A stretch of 64,000 bases of DNA from Pseudomonas asplenii (GCF_900105475.1 NZ_LT629777.1:372001-436000), one strand, 5' to 3'. Shown: positions 36,970-47,479, numbered from the stretch's first letter. Numbers and translations: made by a program. Notes: generated by a model from the sequence alone, not told the origin.

Positions 36970-38367
36970 ATGACGGGTGACAACCTGACACCGGGTTTGC
37001 TCAAGCGCGGCTTGAAAAACCGCCATATCCAGCTGATTTCCCTCGGTGGGGCGATTGGTACCGGGCTGTTCCTCGGTTCCGCCGGGGTGCTCAAGTCCGC
37101 CGGACCGGCAATGATCCTCGGGTACGCGATCTGCGGTTTCATCGCCTTCCTGATCATGCGCCAATTGGGTGAGATGATCGTCGAGGAACCGGTGGCCGGC
37201 TCCTTCAGCCACTTCGCCCACAAGTATTGGGGCGGCTATGCGGGCTTTCTCTGCGGCTGGAACTACTGGGTGCTCTACGTACTGGTCGGCATGGCCGAAC
37301 TCACTGCAGTGGGCAAGTACGTGCAATTCTGGTGGCCTGAGGTACCGTCCTGGGTCAGCGCAGCGGTATTTTTCGTACTGGTCAACCTGATCAACCTGAC
37401 CAACGTGAAGACCTTCGGTGAGGCCGAGTTCTGGTTCGCGATCATCAAGGTGGTGGCCATCGTCGGCATGATCGCCCTTGGCGTCTACCTGCTGGTCAGC
37501 GGTGTCGGCGGCCCGCAGGCCACGATCAGCAACCTGTGGAGCCATGGCGGCTTCTTCCCCAACGGCGTCAGCGGCCTGCTGATGGCGCTGTGTTTCATCA
37601 TGTTCTCGTTCGGTGGCCTGGAGCTGGTCGGCATCACCGCCGCCGAGGCCAGCGAGCCGCGCAAGGTGATCCCCAAGGCGATCAACCAGGTGGTCTTGCG
37701 CATCCTGATCTTCTACGTCGGCGCACTGACCGTGCTGTTGTCGCTGTATCCGTGGGACCAGTTGCTGGTCACCCTGGGTGCTTCCGGCGACGCCTACAGC
37801 GGCAGCCCGTTCGTGCAGATCTTCGCCCTGATCGGCAGCGACACCGCCGCCCAGATCCTCAACGTGGTGGTGCTGACCGCCGCGCTGTCGGTGTACAACA
37901 GCGGCGTGTACTGCAACAGCCGCATGTTGTTCGGCCTGGCCGAACAAGGTGATGCGCCGAAGTCGCTGATGAAACTGAACAAGCAGGGCGTCCCCGTGCG
38001 GGCCATCGGTGTCTCGGCGCTGGTCACCCTGCTCTGCGTGGTGGTCAACTACGTCGCGCCCCATGAGGCACTGGAGCTGTTGATGGCACTGGTGGTCGCC
38101 TCGTTGATCATCAACTGGATCGTGATCAGCCTGACCCACCTGAAATTCCGCAAGGCCATGGAGCAGCAAGGCGTGGTGCCGGGCTTCAAGGCGTTCTGGA
38201 CACCGTTCAGCAACTACCTGTGCCTGGCGTTCGTCGCGATGATCCTCGTCGTGATGCTGATGATCCCGGGCATCGCCGTCTCGGTCTACGTGATGCCGGT
38301 ATGGGTGCTGTTCATCTATGGACTGTACCGCCTGCGCCTGGCGAAGGGCTCGCCCCGCACGGCCTGA
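36970..38367 (+). CDS. AroP/GabP-type amino-acid permease (APC superfamily)
   Basis: The 465-residue protein has 12 predicted membrane helices and the signature LKNRHIQLISLGGAIGTGLFLGSA at its start, with VEEPVAGSFSHFAHKYWG. It belongs to the amino-acid transporter (AAT) branch that includes AroP, PheP, ProY and GabP. Substrate cannot be chosen from sequence reading. It is monocistronic and ends at a hairpin shared with the convergent wss operon. Confidence 0.88.
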   Translation: MTGDNLTPGLLKRGLKNRHIQLISLGGAIGTGLFLGSAGVLKSAGPAMILGYAICGFIAFLIMRQLGEMIVEEPVAGSFSHFAHKYWGGYAGFLCGWNYWVLYVLVGMAELTAVGKYVQFWWPEVPSWVSAAVFFVLVNLINLTNVKTFGEAEFWFAIIKVVAIVGMIALGVYLLVSGVGGPQATISNLWSHGGFFPNGVSGLLMALCFIMFSFGGLELVGITAAEASEPRKVIPKAINQVVLRILIFYVGALTVLLSLYPWDQLLVTLGASGDAYSGSPFVQIFALIGSDTAAQILNVVVLTAALSVYNSGVYCNSRMLFGLAEQGDAPKSLMKLNKQGVPVRAIGVSALVTLLCVVVNYVAPHEALELLMALVVASLIINWIVISLTHLKFRKAMEQQGVVPGFKAFWTPFSNYLCLAFVAMILVVMLMIPGIAVSVYVMPVWVLFIYGLYRLRLAKGSPRTA

Positions 38368-38382
38368 TCACCGGCATGAAGC

Positions 38383-38408
38383 ACAAGGGGACCACCAGGT
38401 CCCCTTGT
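38383..38408. terminator. Shared hairpin terminator between permease and wss operon
   Basis: An 11-bp perfect stem ACAAGGGGACC / GGTCCCCTTGT with an ACCA loop (38383-38393 and 38398-38408) lies between the convergent genes. The T tract is short, so termination may be weak. Confidence 0.65.
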
Positions 38409-39554
38409 TCAAGGCAAACGCACAGCCCCGTCGTACGGCGTCTGCAAATCGCGCTCGGGAATCTCCCAGACGATCAGCTTCGGCGGCGTCTGCTTGAACG
38501 CCGGGCTGTCGAGGTAGGCCTTGGCCGCGCCGGAGAACTCGCCGCCGTCCTTGGCGAAATTGCCTACCGGTGCGCCCAGTGCCGCTTCGAGGAAACCGAC
38601 GAAGTTCGAGTTGCGCGAAAACGAGGTGCCGATCAACGCCGTATTGGGCAGGTTGTCGTCGCCGAACAGGTCGTCGAGATTGTCACCACCCGCTTCCTGC
38701 ACCTGCTCCTTGATCTGCGTTGCCGCCACGTTCTCAACCCGTGGCTGCAACTTCGTCGGCAACCAATCGATACCCGCCAGGCGCACCAGGTCTCCCGGAC
38801 GCACGGCACTCGGCTCGCCCACCAGGTCAAAATGCTTGCGTGGCGTCGGCTCGAACTTCAGCCCTTCGATCATCCGGGCAACCTGCCCCGCCGCAGCCTT
38901 CGCCCCGGCTTCGCTCCAATGCGTATCGGTTCGCAGATAGGCCGCCTCGCCAACTGCCTGCAAGGTCGGTGTCAGGTTCAGCGCAGTCACCCCAGCGCCC
39001 TGCAACAAGCCCAGCCATTCATCAATTCGGGGTGCCAACACCGCCGGGCGGCTCAGCTTGCACAGTTGGCTGGCGACGATCCGGCTCTTGTCCGGCACCA
39101 CTGCCACCACCAACTGGATGCCCCGCTTGCCCAATGCCTGCTGCAACTCACTCACCGCCTGAACCTTGGCCCGGGCATTGAGCGCGGCATTGCGGTTCAG
39201 CCGCAGCTCATCGGTGAGGAACAGCCAGTCCGGACAACCTTCACGTACCCGCGGACCGAGATCGCCGAAGGCCAGCCAGCTGCCGCCCCGTTCCAGATCG
39301 GCAGCCTGTTTCGGTACCGGGGCATCGGACAGGGTTTTGGCAAACCGATGGGTAATGTCGCCGTGCAGCAACATGTCCTGGGTGACGGTCTTGGGCAGGA
39401 ACTCGATCTTGCCCTTGAACATCAGCCAGACACAGGACACCAGGCCCAGCGCCAGGAACAGCATGAAGATCACCCCTGCCAACGGGCTGACGCGTAGCGC
39501 CAGCTCCGTGGGGGGCGTGGGGGCGGTCGACGGGGATTGCGTTGGTTTGGTCAT
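38409..39554 (-). CDS. wssI: AlgX/AlgJ-like cellulose O-acetyltransferase
   Basis: The 381-residue protein has an N-terminal membrane anchor (LAGVIFMLFLALGLVSCVWLMF) and a periplasmic SGNH-type domain with the AlgX/AlgJ signature: DTHWSEAG (Asp and His) and ALIGTSFSRNS (Ser nucleophile). It is the last gene of wssA-I and should transfer acetyl groups to cellulose together with WssF-H. Its start overlaps the wssH stop (TGATG). No wssJ follows. Confidence 0.9.
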   Translation of the reverse strand: MTKPTQSPSTAPTPPTELALRVSPLAGVIFMLFLALGLVSCVWLMFKGKIEFLPKTVTQDMLLHGDITHRFAKTLSDAPVPKQAADLERGGSWLAFGDLGPRVREGCPDWLFLTDELRLNRNAALNARAKVQAVSELQQALGKRGIQLVVAVVPDKSRIVASQLCKLSRPAVLAPRIDEWLGLLQGAGVTALNLTPTLQAVGEAAYLRTDTHWSEAGAKAAAGQVARMIEGLKFEPTPRKHFDLVGEPSAVRPGDLVRLAGIDWLPTKLQPRVENVAATQIKEQVQEAGGDNLDDLFGDDNLPNTALIGTSFSRNSNFVGFLEAALGAPVGNFAKDGGEFSGAAKAYLDSPAFKQTPPKLIVWEIPERDLQTPYDGAVRLP

Positions 39555-40969
39555 CAGAACTGAAAGTACAGAAAGGGCACGGCTTCACGGCTGGCGATCA
39601 GAGCGAACGACAGCATGAACCCGAGCACGGGCCAAAGGGCCGCAGTCAGCGCGAACCACGCACTGCCGGCGAATCGTCTTTCACAACGCGTTTGCAACAG
39701 CGGCGCGAGGATGCACACCACCCCAAGCAAGGCCGCCAGGCCGTGTACCGGCCGCAGGGTCACCGCCAGCGCATCGCCCAGGGCCAAACCGTGCTGACCG
39801 AACTGGCCGCCATACATGCTCAACGCCGTGGCGAAATCCGGAGAGCGGAACAGCGTCCACGCCAGGCACACGAACAGCAGCGTCGCCGTGTGCGAGGCCC
39901 AGCGCGGCAGGCCCGGCAGACTGGAGCGCGACCAGGCACGGTCGACGCACAACGCCACACCATGGGCCGAACCCCACAGCAGGTAGTTCCAGCTATCACC
40001 ACCATGCCACAGACCGGCGATGGCCATGGTCAGGAACAGGTTGCGATAGGTTTTCCAGGAGCCCTTGCGATTGCCACCCAGCGAGATGTACAGGTAATCG
40101 CGCAACCAGCTGGACAACGACAGATGCCAGCGCCGCCAGAAGTCCTGGATGCTGTAAGCCAGATACGGACGATTGAAGTTCTCCGGGAAGTGAAAGCCCA
40201 GCATCAGGCCCAGGCCGATGGCCATGGCGCTGTAGCCGGCGAAGTCGAAGAACAGTTGCAGCGAGTACGCCAGGCAGCCGATCCAGGCATCGACGAACGA
40301 TGGGTTTTCCAGATGGAAAGCCACGTCGACCAACGGCGACAGCGTGTCCGCCACCAGCACCTTCATGCACATGCCGATCATGAAACGGCGTGCACCCAGG
40401 GAGAAATTCAGCCAGTTGAAGTAACGCTGGTTGAGCTCGCGACGAACCCAGTCATAACGAATGATCGGGCCGGCAATGGAGTGACCGAACATGGAGATGT
40501 AGGTCGCGTAGTTGATGAAACTACGCTCCACCGGGACCACGTGCCGATGCACATCGACCAGGTAGGAAATCGCCTGCAGCACGATGAAGGACAGCCCCGC
40601 CGGCAACGCCACCTTCTGCCAGGCAATCGGCATCGCGCCGTATCCGATGATCAGCTCGTTCCAGGTACCGACAAGGATATTGGCGTACTTGTACCAGCAG
40701 AGCACGGCAGTGTTGATCACGATCAACGCCACCAGCAGCCGGATACGCCCACGGCCGTCCTCCCGCGAGCGGTCGACCAGCAGGCCGCCAACCCAGGCCA
40801 GCACCGTCAGGACCATGTGCAGGAACAGGAACAACGGGCTGAGCCAGCCATAGAACAGCCAACTGCCGATCAGCAGGATGACGTTGCGCCATGCCGGTCT
40901 TGCCAAGGCATAGACCAGCAGGAACGCAGGCAGGAACAGCGTCAGGAACTCGAGCGAGGCGAAAACCAT
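39554..40969 (-). CDS. wssH: MBOAT-family acetyl transfer membrane protein (AlgI-like)
   Basis: The 471-residue polytopic protein has the MBOAT motif with the active-site His in AGLWHGGDSWNYLLWGSAHG, and DFWRRWHLSLSSWLRDYLY earlier. It is thought to pass acetyl groups across the inner membrane to the periplasmic transferases, as AlgI does for alginate. It lies in the wss operon 19 bp after wssG. Confidence 0.93.
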   Translation of the reverse strand: MVFASLEFLTLFLPAFLLVYALARPAWRNVILLIGSWLFYGWLSPLFLFLHMVLTVLAWVGGLLVDRSREDGRGRIRLLVALIVINTAVLCWYKYANILVGTWNELIIGYGAMPIAWQKVALPAGLSFIVLQAISYLVDVHRHVVPVERSFINYATYISMFGHSIAGPIIRYDWVRRELNQRYFNWLNFSLGARRFMIGMCMKVLVADTLSPLVDVAFHLENPSFVDAWIGCLAYSLQLFFDFAGYSAMAIGLGLMLGFHFPENFNRPYLAYSIQDFWRRWHLSLSSWLRDYLYISLGGNRKGSWKTYRNLFLTMAIAGLWHGGDSWNYLLWGSAHGVALCVDRAWSRSSLPGLPRWASHTATLLFVCLAWTLFRSPDFATALSMYGGQFGQHGLALGDALAVTLRPVHGLAALLGVVCILAPLLQTRCERRFAGSAWFALTAALWPVLGFMLSFALIASREAVPFLYFQF

Positions 40970-40988
40970 GGCGACGGGTGCTTCCGAT

Positions 40989-41666
40989 TCAGTTGGACAC
41001 GCTGTCCGTGGCGGTAATAAGGCGCGGCCCCGTCGATGAAGGCAGTATCAACAGACTGTAGCGCTTGTTGGCCTCCAACGCTCCGAGTTCGACAGACGCA
41101 CCGACCGGCTTGCCGGCACAGACCAGTTGGACCGCCAGCGAGCCACGCGGGTTGAGTTCCTGGCGTCGCGGATTGCCGGCCGGGGCTTTCTGGAACAGGT
41201 CGACATCGCGCCCGGCCAGGTTGACCCGGGCCTCGGCGCAACCGGAGTCGGCATCGAACAGCGCCAGCGAGGCCTTGAGCTGATTGGGAATGTCGAAAGC
41301 TTCGTTGACCACCAGTTGGCGAATACCCTGCTTGCCATCGTCCAGGGCAAACACCGTGGCGAAGTCGCCAGCAGCGACCTTCGCGTCCAGCGCGACCTTG
41401 TGACCGTCACGGCTCAAGGTGCCCTTGATCGACTGGCCACCGGGTACCGGGATGAAGTCGCTGACGGTCTTGTCGCCTTCAAGCTTCAGACTGGTCTTGG
41501 CCCCGTCGGGCGTCAGCTCCAGGGGGCTGGCGGACACGTTGACGAAGCGCAGATAGGCCGAGTCCTGGGAAGGACCGGTGGGATACAGGGCGATCTGCGC
41601 ACCGAACGCCGGCGCGATCAGGGCAGCCCCGAGGAGGCCGCCGACAAGACCAAAAGTCCGTTTCAC
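40989..41666 (-). CDS. wssG: AlgF-like cellulose acetylation protein
   Basis: The 225-residue protein has a signal peptide (LLGAALIAPAFGA) and AlgF similarity (IALYPTGPSQDSAYLRFVN; GGQSIKGTLSRDG). AlgF is an adaptor in alginate acetylation; WssG is taken to do the same for cellulose. It directly abuts wssF with no spacer. Confidence 0.88.
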   Translation of the reverse strand: MKRTFGLVGGLLGAALIAPAFGAQIALYPTGPSQDSAYLRFVNVSASPLELTPDGAKTSLKLEGDKTVSDFIPVPGGQSIKGTLSRDGHKVALDAKVAAGDFATVFALDDGKQGIRQLVVNEAFDIPNQLKASLALFDADSGCAEARVNLAGRDVDLFQKAPAGNPRRQELNPRGSLAVQLVCAGKPVGASVELGALEANKRYSLLILPSSTGPRLITATDSVSN

Positions 41667-42353
41667 TTATTTCGCTCCCTTCACGGCGCTCGCCGGCAGT
41701 TCACCGATGGATTTGCCGATCGCCGCCGCCCACGACTTGTAGCCGGCAATGGTGAAGTGTTGGCCGTCGGAGGTGATCCACTCGCCCGGTTTGGAGAACT
41801 TGGTCGAGTCGATGTAGGTGCATGGCGCGACCATGTTCGCCAGGGTGCCGGCGACCAGTTGCGTACGCACCTGGTTCTTGCCGTAGGTGTTCTCGTTGGT
41901 GTTGCTGCCGTTGGCCTTGCCCCACGCCGGCCCGACCCAGACGCACTTGGCGCCGCTGTCGGCGATCTGCTTGGTCAGCGCGGTCACGCTCTGGTAGGCC
42001 CAGACCTTGGGAAACGGCGTGGTTTTGTAGGAGGCCATGGTGTCACCCATGATCAACACCACCAGGTCCGGCTTGTCCTTGGCGATCACGTCCTTGATCG
42101 GCTGGGTGTCCATGGTGCCACGGCTCATGACCTTGATCTTTTCGCCGGGCTCGCGGGTAGCGCCGCAGTCGAGCTTGAGTTTCGGTGTGACCCAGTCGGC
42201 CGGGTTGGCGCCACAGGCACCGATCGCATGCACCTGGGCACCCTGCTGGGTCAGGTTGTCATACAGCGGGTTCATCAGCGAGTCGGGAAAACTCATGTGG
42301 CTTTCGCCAATCACGAGCAAGGTCAAACCAGCGAGCACGGAAGAAGCCATCAA
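41667..42353 (-). CDS. wssF: SGNH-hydrolase-like cellulose acetylation protein
   Basis: The 228-residue protein has an N-terminal hydrophobic segment, block I as VIGESHMSFPDSL, and a late DGQHFTIAGY with the expected catalytic Asp/His, so it resembles SGNH/GDSL esterases. In the wss system it presents or transfers acetyl groups. The second ATG (42350) is an equally good start. Confidence 0.85.
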   Translation of the reverse strand: MMASSVLAGLTLLVIGESHMSFPDSLMNPLYDNLTQQGAQVHAIGACGANPADWVTPKLKLDCGATREPGEKIKVMSRGTMDTQPIKDVIAKDKPDLVVLIMGDTMASYKTTPFPKVWAYQSVTALTKQIADSGAKCVWVGPAWGKANGSNTNENTYGKNQVRTQLVAGTLANMVAPCTYIDSTKFSKPGEWITSDGQHFTIAGYKSWAAAIGKSIGELPASAVKGAK

Positions 42354-42368
42354 ACATTCCTCGTTGAA

Positions 42369-45300
42369 TCAATTCGAATAGGGGGAACCAAAGGGACTGA
42401 CAGGCAGGTCCATCGGACCGGTCATGTCCTCAAAGGTATAACGCAGGTACAGACCACCGGCGACCTGACGGTAATCACTGGCATTGTCCACGCCAAGCGT
42501 ACCGCCGAGAAAGAAGTTTGAACCGAACTTGTATTCGCCGGCAGCGCTCAAGCTGTAGCCGATGCCGGTCTTGTTATCGCCGTCATAGCGGCTCAGGCCG
42601 GCTGCCGTGGCATTGGCCTGATACTCGCTGTGGCCGGGGAGGATCTCGGCGCTGTCCTGACCGATATGCTGGACACCGATCGAGGACTTGATCCGGTAGG
42701 TGAAGCGCTCGGTGCGCTGCGACCAACTGACCGGCACGCCCAGGGCGAAGAAGGTCTGCGGACTGAAGTAGCCGCCATGGCCATAGGTGTAGAAATCCTG
42801 ATTCTCGGAGTAGTGCAAGGCGGAGCCGCTCAGACCCACGGTGAGGATACTGCCCGGCGTGTTGCGCAGGTACCAGTAGACACCACTGCCCAGTTCGAAG
42901 CGGTTGTTGTCGTCGACATTGTGGCCCTCCAGCAGATGCGCCGAGCTGTAGCCGTAGGCACCGAACTTCTGGTTGTCGTAGCCCAACTCGCCCCGCACGC
43001 CATTGGCGGTAACACCGCCCCACTTCTCGCCGGTACGCGGATCACGGGAGCCAGCGAACGAGGTCACGCTATCGGTGACCATACGGCGCGAAGCACTGAC
43101 GCCATAGCTGAAGTTCGGGTTGGCGGAGAATGGCCGGTTGAGGCTGACACCACCGATCGGCGTGCTGTAGGTAAAGCCGATCGGACTCATGCCGACATCA
43201 GCCTTGAGCCCGTTGTCCTTGTCACGATAGGCCACGGCCAAACCGACCCCGCTGTCCTTCTGGCTACCGACGAGAGCGGTGCCACTGGTGCCGAAGCGTG
43301 ACGAACCATTGGCACCGGGGCTGCCCGAGTACAGGAAGACCGGAGTGACCTGCAAGGCGATGCTCGCCAGGTTCGAGCCGACAGGGAAACTGGCTTCGAA
43401 CGGTGTCTCGATGTCCGTCAGCTTGCCCAGGCCCTTCTCGCTGTTGTTGTTGCGCACAGTGAGCCCCTGAACCACATAACCCGTGCGGTCCTGGAGAATA
43501 TCGTTGAGCGCCGCCTGCGCCGGGCTCAAGCCCGCTCCGGGTGCGGTGTCGCGTGCATAGGCCTCCTCGCCAAACGGATTGGCGCTGCGGCTGGCGACCG
43601 GGGCGGGCGCAGTGGCCTGAGCCTTCTGCGCGACCGGAGCCGGAATCAGTTCCATGTCACCCGCGCTCAGGCCAGTGGATGAAGCGTCGACCGGCGGCGG
43701 AATCAACGACGCCTGGGCCAGTGCCGTACCCTGGCGACGCTGTCCGGCCAACCCGACGAAGGGGTTGGACGACACGGCGCTGCCACTCGCAACGTTGGCA
43801 ACATAGGTGTCGACCCGCTGGCCGTTCTCGATCTCGATGGCCTTGCGCAGCAAACGGGCGGCTTCGCCAGTCTTGCCCATTTCGCGATAGATTCGCGCCG
43901 AAGCGGTCAACGTCAGCGGCACGCCAGGCTCGAGTTCCAGGGCCTTTTCCACGGAATGCTCGGCCAACGAGTAGTCGCGGCCCTGCATGGCGATATCAGC
44001 CAGGCCCAGTTGCAGCTTGGCATTGCCGGGGTCGGCCTTGATCAGCGGTTCATAAAGGTTGCGCGCCTTGTCGACGTTGCCACTGGCAGCGTACATGCGT
44101 GCCAGCGAGGAAATCGCCAGGCTGTCATTCGGACGCTGCTGCAGCGCTGGCGACAACATGTCGTAGGCGGCGACCAGGTCATTCTTCTCACGCAGCTCAT
44201 CGGCCTGCTTGACCCGGTAGAGAAACACCAGGTCCTCATACCGTTTGCTGGCGGTCTCGCCCATCGGCTTGCCCTGCAACTGACGCAGGATCTCGCTGGC
44301 CTCGGCATCCCGGTCGGCCTTGAGCAACACGCCCGCGTACAACAATTGCAGATCCGGGGTCGATTCGGACTTGTCCAGCAGGTCACGCATGAGGCTGACG
44401 GCCTGGTCCGGGTTACCGGCTTCGGCATAGGCGCTGGCCAGCACCGCCACGCGCTCGGGCTTGCCACGGGTCAGCGGTTCGCAGCGCGACAGCAGGCCCC
44501 AGGCGTCCTGGCGCTGACCGCGACGGGCAACGTCCACCGCCAGTTCGGTCTGCACGTGCAGGCGGATGTCCAGCTCCATCTCGTTCATGTCGGTACTGCG
44601 CTTGGCCGCCGGAATCCGCGACAGCGTGCGCAGGGCCTTGGTCCACTCGCCCAGTTCGGCCGAGAGCAAGGTGCTGGTGTAGAGCGCATCGGGCTGGTCG
44701 GGTTGCTGCTTGAGCAACTCGTCGATCAGATCACGAGCGACCTGGGCCTGACCTTGGCGCAGGTAGACCCGGGCCAGGGCGAAACGGATCCAGGGATTTT
44801 TCGGATCGTCGGCCAGAGCTTCCTTGTAGGCTTTCTGCGCACCGGTCAGATCACCACGACGCTCGGCGAGCTTGGCCACCTGAGTCGCGCGCAATGCCCG
44901 AATATGCACGCTCGGCGCCAGGCGAGCCTGTTCCGCCGATGACAGCCGATCGATCAGTTGCAAGGCTTCGTCGGACTTGCCAGCCCGCGACAGCACGCCG
45001 ATCAGTCCACTCAAGGCATCCGGGTAGTTGGCATTTCTCGCCAGCACCTGGCGATAACCGGCTTCGGCGGTATCCAACTGTCCGGCCTGGGCGTACCAAC
45101 CCGCCAGTGCGGTCGGGCCAGCGGGCTCCACCGGGTTCTTGGCGATGGCTTGCTCGATCAGTTCCCGCGCCTGGGCCTGGCGGCCGCTGCGCTGGGCGTC
45201 ATTGGCACGGTCGAGAAGAATCCAGTAACGCACGTCTTCAAGGGCGCTTTTCCATTGCGCACCGGCACCGGTGCGGGTCGCCTGCACCAGATAGTTTTCC

Positions 45301-46274
45301 GCTTCACCGAGGCGTTTCTGCTGTTGGCGCAGGATGCCCATGCCACCCAGGGCATCGTAGTCGTCGGGCTTGTCCTTGAGGCGTGCCTGCAATTCCTGCT
45401 CGGCGGTCGCCAGGTCGCCCGCATCGAGCGCCTTGAGGCCGCGGGCGACATGCGGATCGCGCTGCCAACCGGAACCTGTGCGGCCCTGGGCGATGCCCTT
45501 GTTCATCAATGCGCGGATCTCGCTGTCATCCGGGTGCGCCTGCAGGTACTGCTCGAACAGCGAGACCTGGTCCCGCGACGGCGGCCCGAGCCAGACCAGG
45601 GCGAAGCGCCAGGTCTCGTCGGCGTTGCCGCCGATGTCCGGGTTATGCGAGAGCCGCGCCAGGGCACGGATACCTTCCGGGCGACTCTCGGGGTTACGTG
45701 CCAGGTGCAGTGCCAACCACAGGTCGAGGATCGCATCGTCCGGACGTTCGCGGTGCAGGCGCTCCAGACCGACACGGGCCTCCGGCCAGCCGCCGGTGGA
45801 GAAACCCAGGGTGTTGTAATACTCGCGGGCGATCAGGCCCTGCGGCTGGTGGCCATCGAACAGTTGTCGATAGACCGCAACGGCCTGGTCGCGCTCGCCG
45901 GCATCGCTCAACTCGCGGGCTTTTTCCAGCAGTTGTTTCTTTTCCGGCGGGCTCAGGGCGATGTCCTGCTCAAGCTGCAGTGCCTGACGCGGCAGCGGCT
46001 GGATCGCCTGCAAGCGAGCCAGGTAATTCTGCGCGTTGGCGATGCGCTGGCGCTGTACCTCGATCAGGCCCAGGCCGTACAGCGCATCCGGTTGATTGGC
46101 GTCCAGGCTCAGCAGACGACTCCAGGCCTCGGCCGCGCGATCGGGTTTTTCCTTGGCCTGCCAGTAATAACCCTGCTGGATCAGCAACGATTGCGGGCTG
46201 CCGGTTTCGGCGGCGAAGCCGACACTGGAAGCCAGGGCGGCACAGACCGCCAGGGCTAGGGTTTGCTGGCGCAT
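42369..46274 (-). CDS. wssE: Cellulose synthase outer-membrane export protein BcsC
   Basis: The 1301-residue protein has a signal peptide (LALAVCAALASSVGFA), about 18 TPR repeats over the first 850 residues, a linker rich in Ala/Pro, and a C-terminal BCSC beta-barrel (from about 950; ends LPVSPFGSPYSN). It forms the outer-membrane channel for the glucan and a periplasmic scaffold. Its start lies inside the end of wssD (19-bp overlap). Confidence 0.95.
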   Translation of the reverse strand: MRQQTLALAVCAALASSVGFAAETGSPQSLLIQQGYYWQAKEKPDRAAEAWSRLLSLDANQPDALYGLGLIEVQRQRIANAQNYLARLQAIQPLPRQALQLEQDIALSPPEKKQLLEKARELSDAGERDQAVAVYRQLFDGHQPQGLIAREYYNTLGFSTGGWPEARVGLERLHRERPDDAILDLWLALHLARNPESRPEGIRALARLSHNPDIGGNADETWRFALVWLGPPSRDQVSLFEQYLQAHPDDSEIRALMNKGIAQGRTGSGWQRDPHVARGLKALDAGDLATAEQELQARLKDKPDDYDALGGMGILRQQQKRLGEAENYLVQATRTGAGAQWKSALEDVRYWILLDRANDAQRSGRQAQARELIEQAIAKNPVEPAGPTALAGWYAQAGQLDTAEAGYRQVLARNANYPDALSGLIGVLSRAGKSDEALQLIDRLSSAEQARLAPSVHIRALRATQVAKLAERRGDLTGAQKAYKEALADDPKNPWIRFALARVYLRQGQAQVARDLIDELLKQQPDQPDALYTSTLLSAELGEWTKALRTLSRIPAAKRSTDMNEMELDIRLHVQTELAVDVARRGQRQDAWGLLSRCEPLTRGKPERVAVLASAYAEAGNPDQAVSLMRDLLDKSESTPDLQLLYAGVLLKADRDAEASEILRQLQGKPMGETASKRYEDLVFLYRVKQADELREKNDLVAAYDMLSPALQQRPNDSLAISSLARMYAASGNVDKARNLYEPLIKADPGNAKLQLGLADIAMQGRDYSLAEHSVEKALELEPGVPLTLTASARIYREMGKTGEAARLLRKAIEIENGQRVDTYVANVASGSAVSSNPFVGLAGQRRQGTALAQASLIPPPVDASSTGLSAGDMELIPAPVAQKAQATAPAPVASRSANPFGEEAYARDTAPGAGLSPAQAALNDILQDRTGYVVQGLTVRNNNSEKGLGKLTDIETPFEASFPVGSNLASIALQVTPVFLYSGSPGANGSSRFGTSGTALVGSQKDSGVGLAVAYRDKDNGLKADVGMSPIGFTYSTPIGGVSLNRPFSANPNFSYGVSASRRMVTDSVTSFAGSRDPRTGEKWGGVTANGVRGELGYDNQKFGAYGYSSAHLLEGHNVDDNNRFELGSGVYWYLRNTPGSILTVGLSGSALHYSENQDFYTYGHGGYFSPQTFFALGVPVSWSQRTERFTYRIKSSIGVQHIGQDSAEILPGHSEYQANATAAGLSRYDGDNKTGIGYSLSAAGEYKFGSNFFLGGTLGVDNASDYRQVAGGLYLRYTFEDMTGPMDLPVSPFGSPYSN

Positions 46275-47479
46275 GCGGCCTCCCAGGATACGTTCACAGT
46301 GCCGTCCTTGTTGAACTGATAGCGGTGTTCACTCCAGCCCAGGGAAAACAGGCTCAGCATCACGTGATAATACTGATGCTGTTGATAGGCCGGGTCGGCC
46401 GGATCGGTGAAGTGCGCAATCGCCTGGTCAACCAGGCGTTGCTGTTGGTCCGCCAGCAATGGCAGCCCCTTGGCCCGCAGGTACGGCACCAGCGATGCCG
46501 AGAAACCGTAGGGCCCGATACCCTCGGTGGCGCCGGTCAGTACCTGGACCTTCTCCGGCGGCACGCCAGTGGACGCGGTGGACTGTGCCATGCCATCGAG
46601 ATGGTCGAGCATCGGCTTGGCCAGCGGATCGGCCGGCGACGTCAGGCCGGCCCAGAGGTAGGTACGGATCGCATCGTAGCTGCCCAGCGCATTGGTGAAC
46701 TTGTCGACCACGAACATGCCCTTGTTGAGGTCCGTCCCGCGATACCCCACCCAGTCCGGGACAAAGCCGAAACGGTTCATGTTCTTGTCGGCGATCATCT
46801 TCGCGGTGCTTTCGGCCACTGCGTTCCAGGGGCCGGCGGGAAGCTCCTTGTTGAAGCGCCGCAACAGCGGGATCGGTGTGTAGCTGGCGTTGAAACGCCA
46901 CAGCTGATCCGGGTGTTCATAACCCACAGGTCCTGGCAGGAGCATCTTGCCGAGCCCGGGGATGTCGCGGATCAGGGTCTTTTGCACGTTGTCCAGAATC
47001 CGCTGCGCATCGGCCCGGTAAGCCGGTTTTTTCCACAGGCGATCGGCTTCGAGCAAGGCGTAGGCGAACCACAGATCGGAATCGCTGGCAGAGTTCTTGT
47101 CGATGATCCCCCAGGTACCGGCCGGTGTCGGCCCCCACAACCAGCCGGGCAGGTTCTGCGCGATATCGGCACCGGCCATATTGTCCCGGGTCCAACGCCA
47201 CAGGGCATCGAAGGTCACCGGGTCGTTGGCGACCAGTGCGAAGAACATACCGTAGGACTGGCCCTCGGAACTGCTCTGGTTGGGGTCCATGCTCGAACCC
47301 AGCATGCGTCCGTCCTTCTGCACGAAGCGCTCGGCATAGTTCTTCCACAGGGGCCAGTTCTGCACGCTGCAGCCCTCGGCGGCTTGCGCCGCCATCGGCA
47401 GCAGCAATGCCAGGGGCAGCAGGCCACGCCCGAGCAAGCGCCCCAGGCCTTTTACACCGCTCAAATTGCGCACACTCAT
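46256..47479 (-). CDS. wssD: Periplasmic endo-beta-1,4-glucanase BcsZ (GH8)
   Basis: The 407-residue protein has a signal peptide (LLPLALLLPMAAQAA). GH8 motifs include the acid in SSSEGQSYGMFFALVAND and the DSDLWFAYALLEADRLW stretch with the catalytic Asp. BcsZ trims cellulose during export. ATG at 47479 forms ATGA with the wssC stop; the open extension to 47593 runs within wssC. Confidence 0.95.
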   Translation of the reverse strand: MSVRNLSGVKGLGRLLGRGLLPLALLLPMAAQAAEGCSVQNWPLWKNYAERFVQKDGRMLGSSMDPNQSSSEGQSYGMFFALVANDPVTFDALWRWTRDNMAGADIAQNLPGWLWGPTPAGTWGIIDKNSASDSDLWFAYALLEADRLWKKPAYRADAQRILDNVQKTLIRDIPGLGKMLLPGPVGYEHPDQLWRFNASYTPIPLLRRFNKELPAGPWNAVAESTAKMIADKNMNRFGFVPDWVGYRGTDLNKGMFVVDKFTNALGSYDAIRTYLWAGLTSPADPLAKPMLDHLDGMAQSTASTGVPPEKVQVLTGATEGIGPYGFSASLVPYLRAKGLPLLADQQQRLVDQAIAHFTDPADPAYQQHQYYHVMLSLFSLGWSEHRYQFNKDGTVNVSWEAACASKP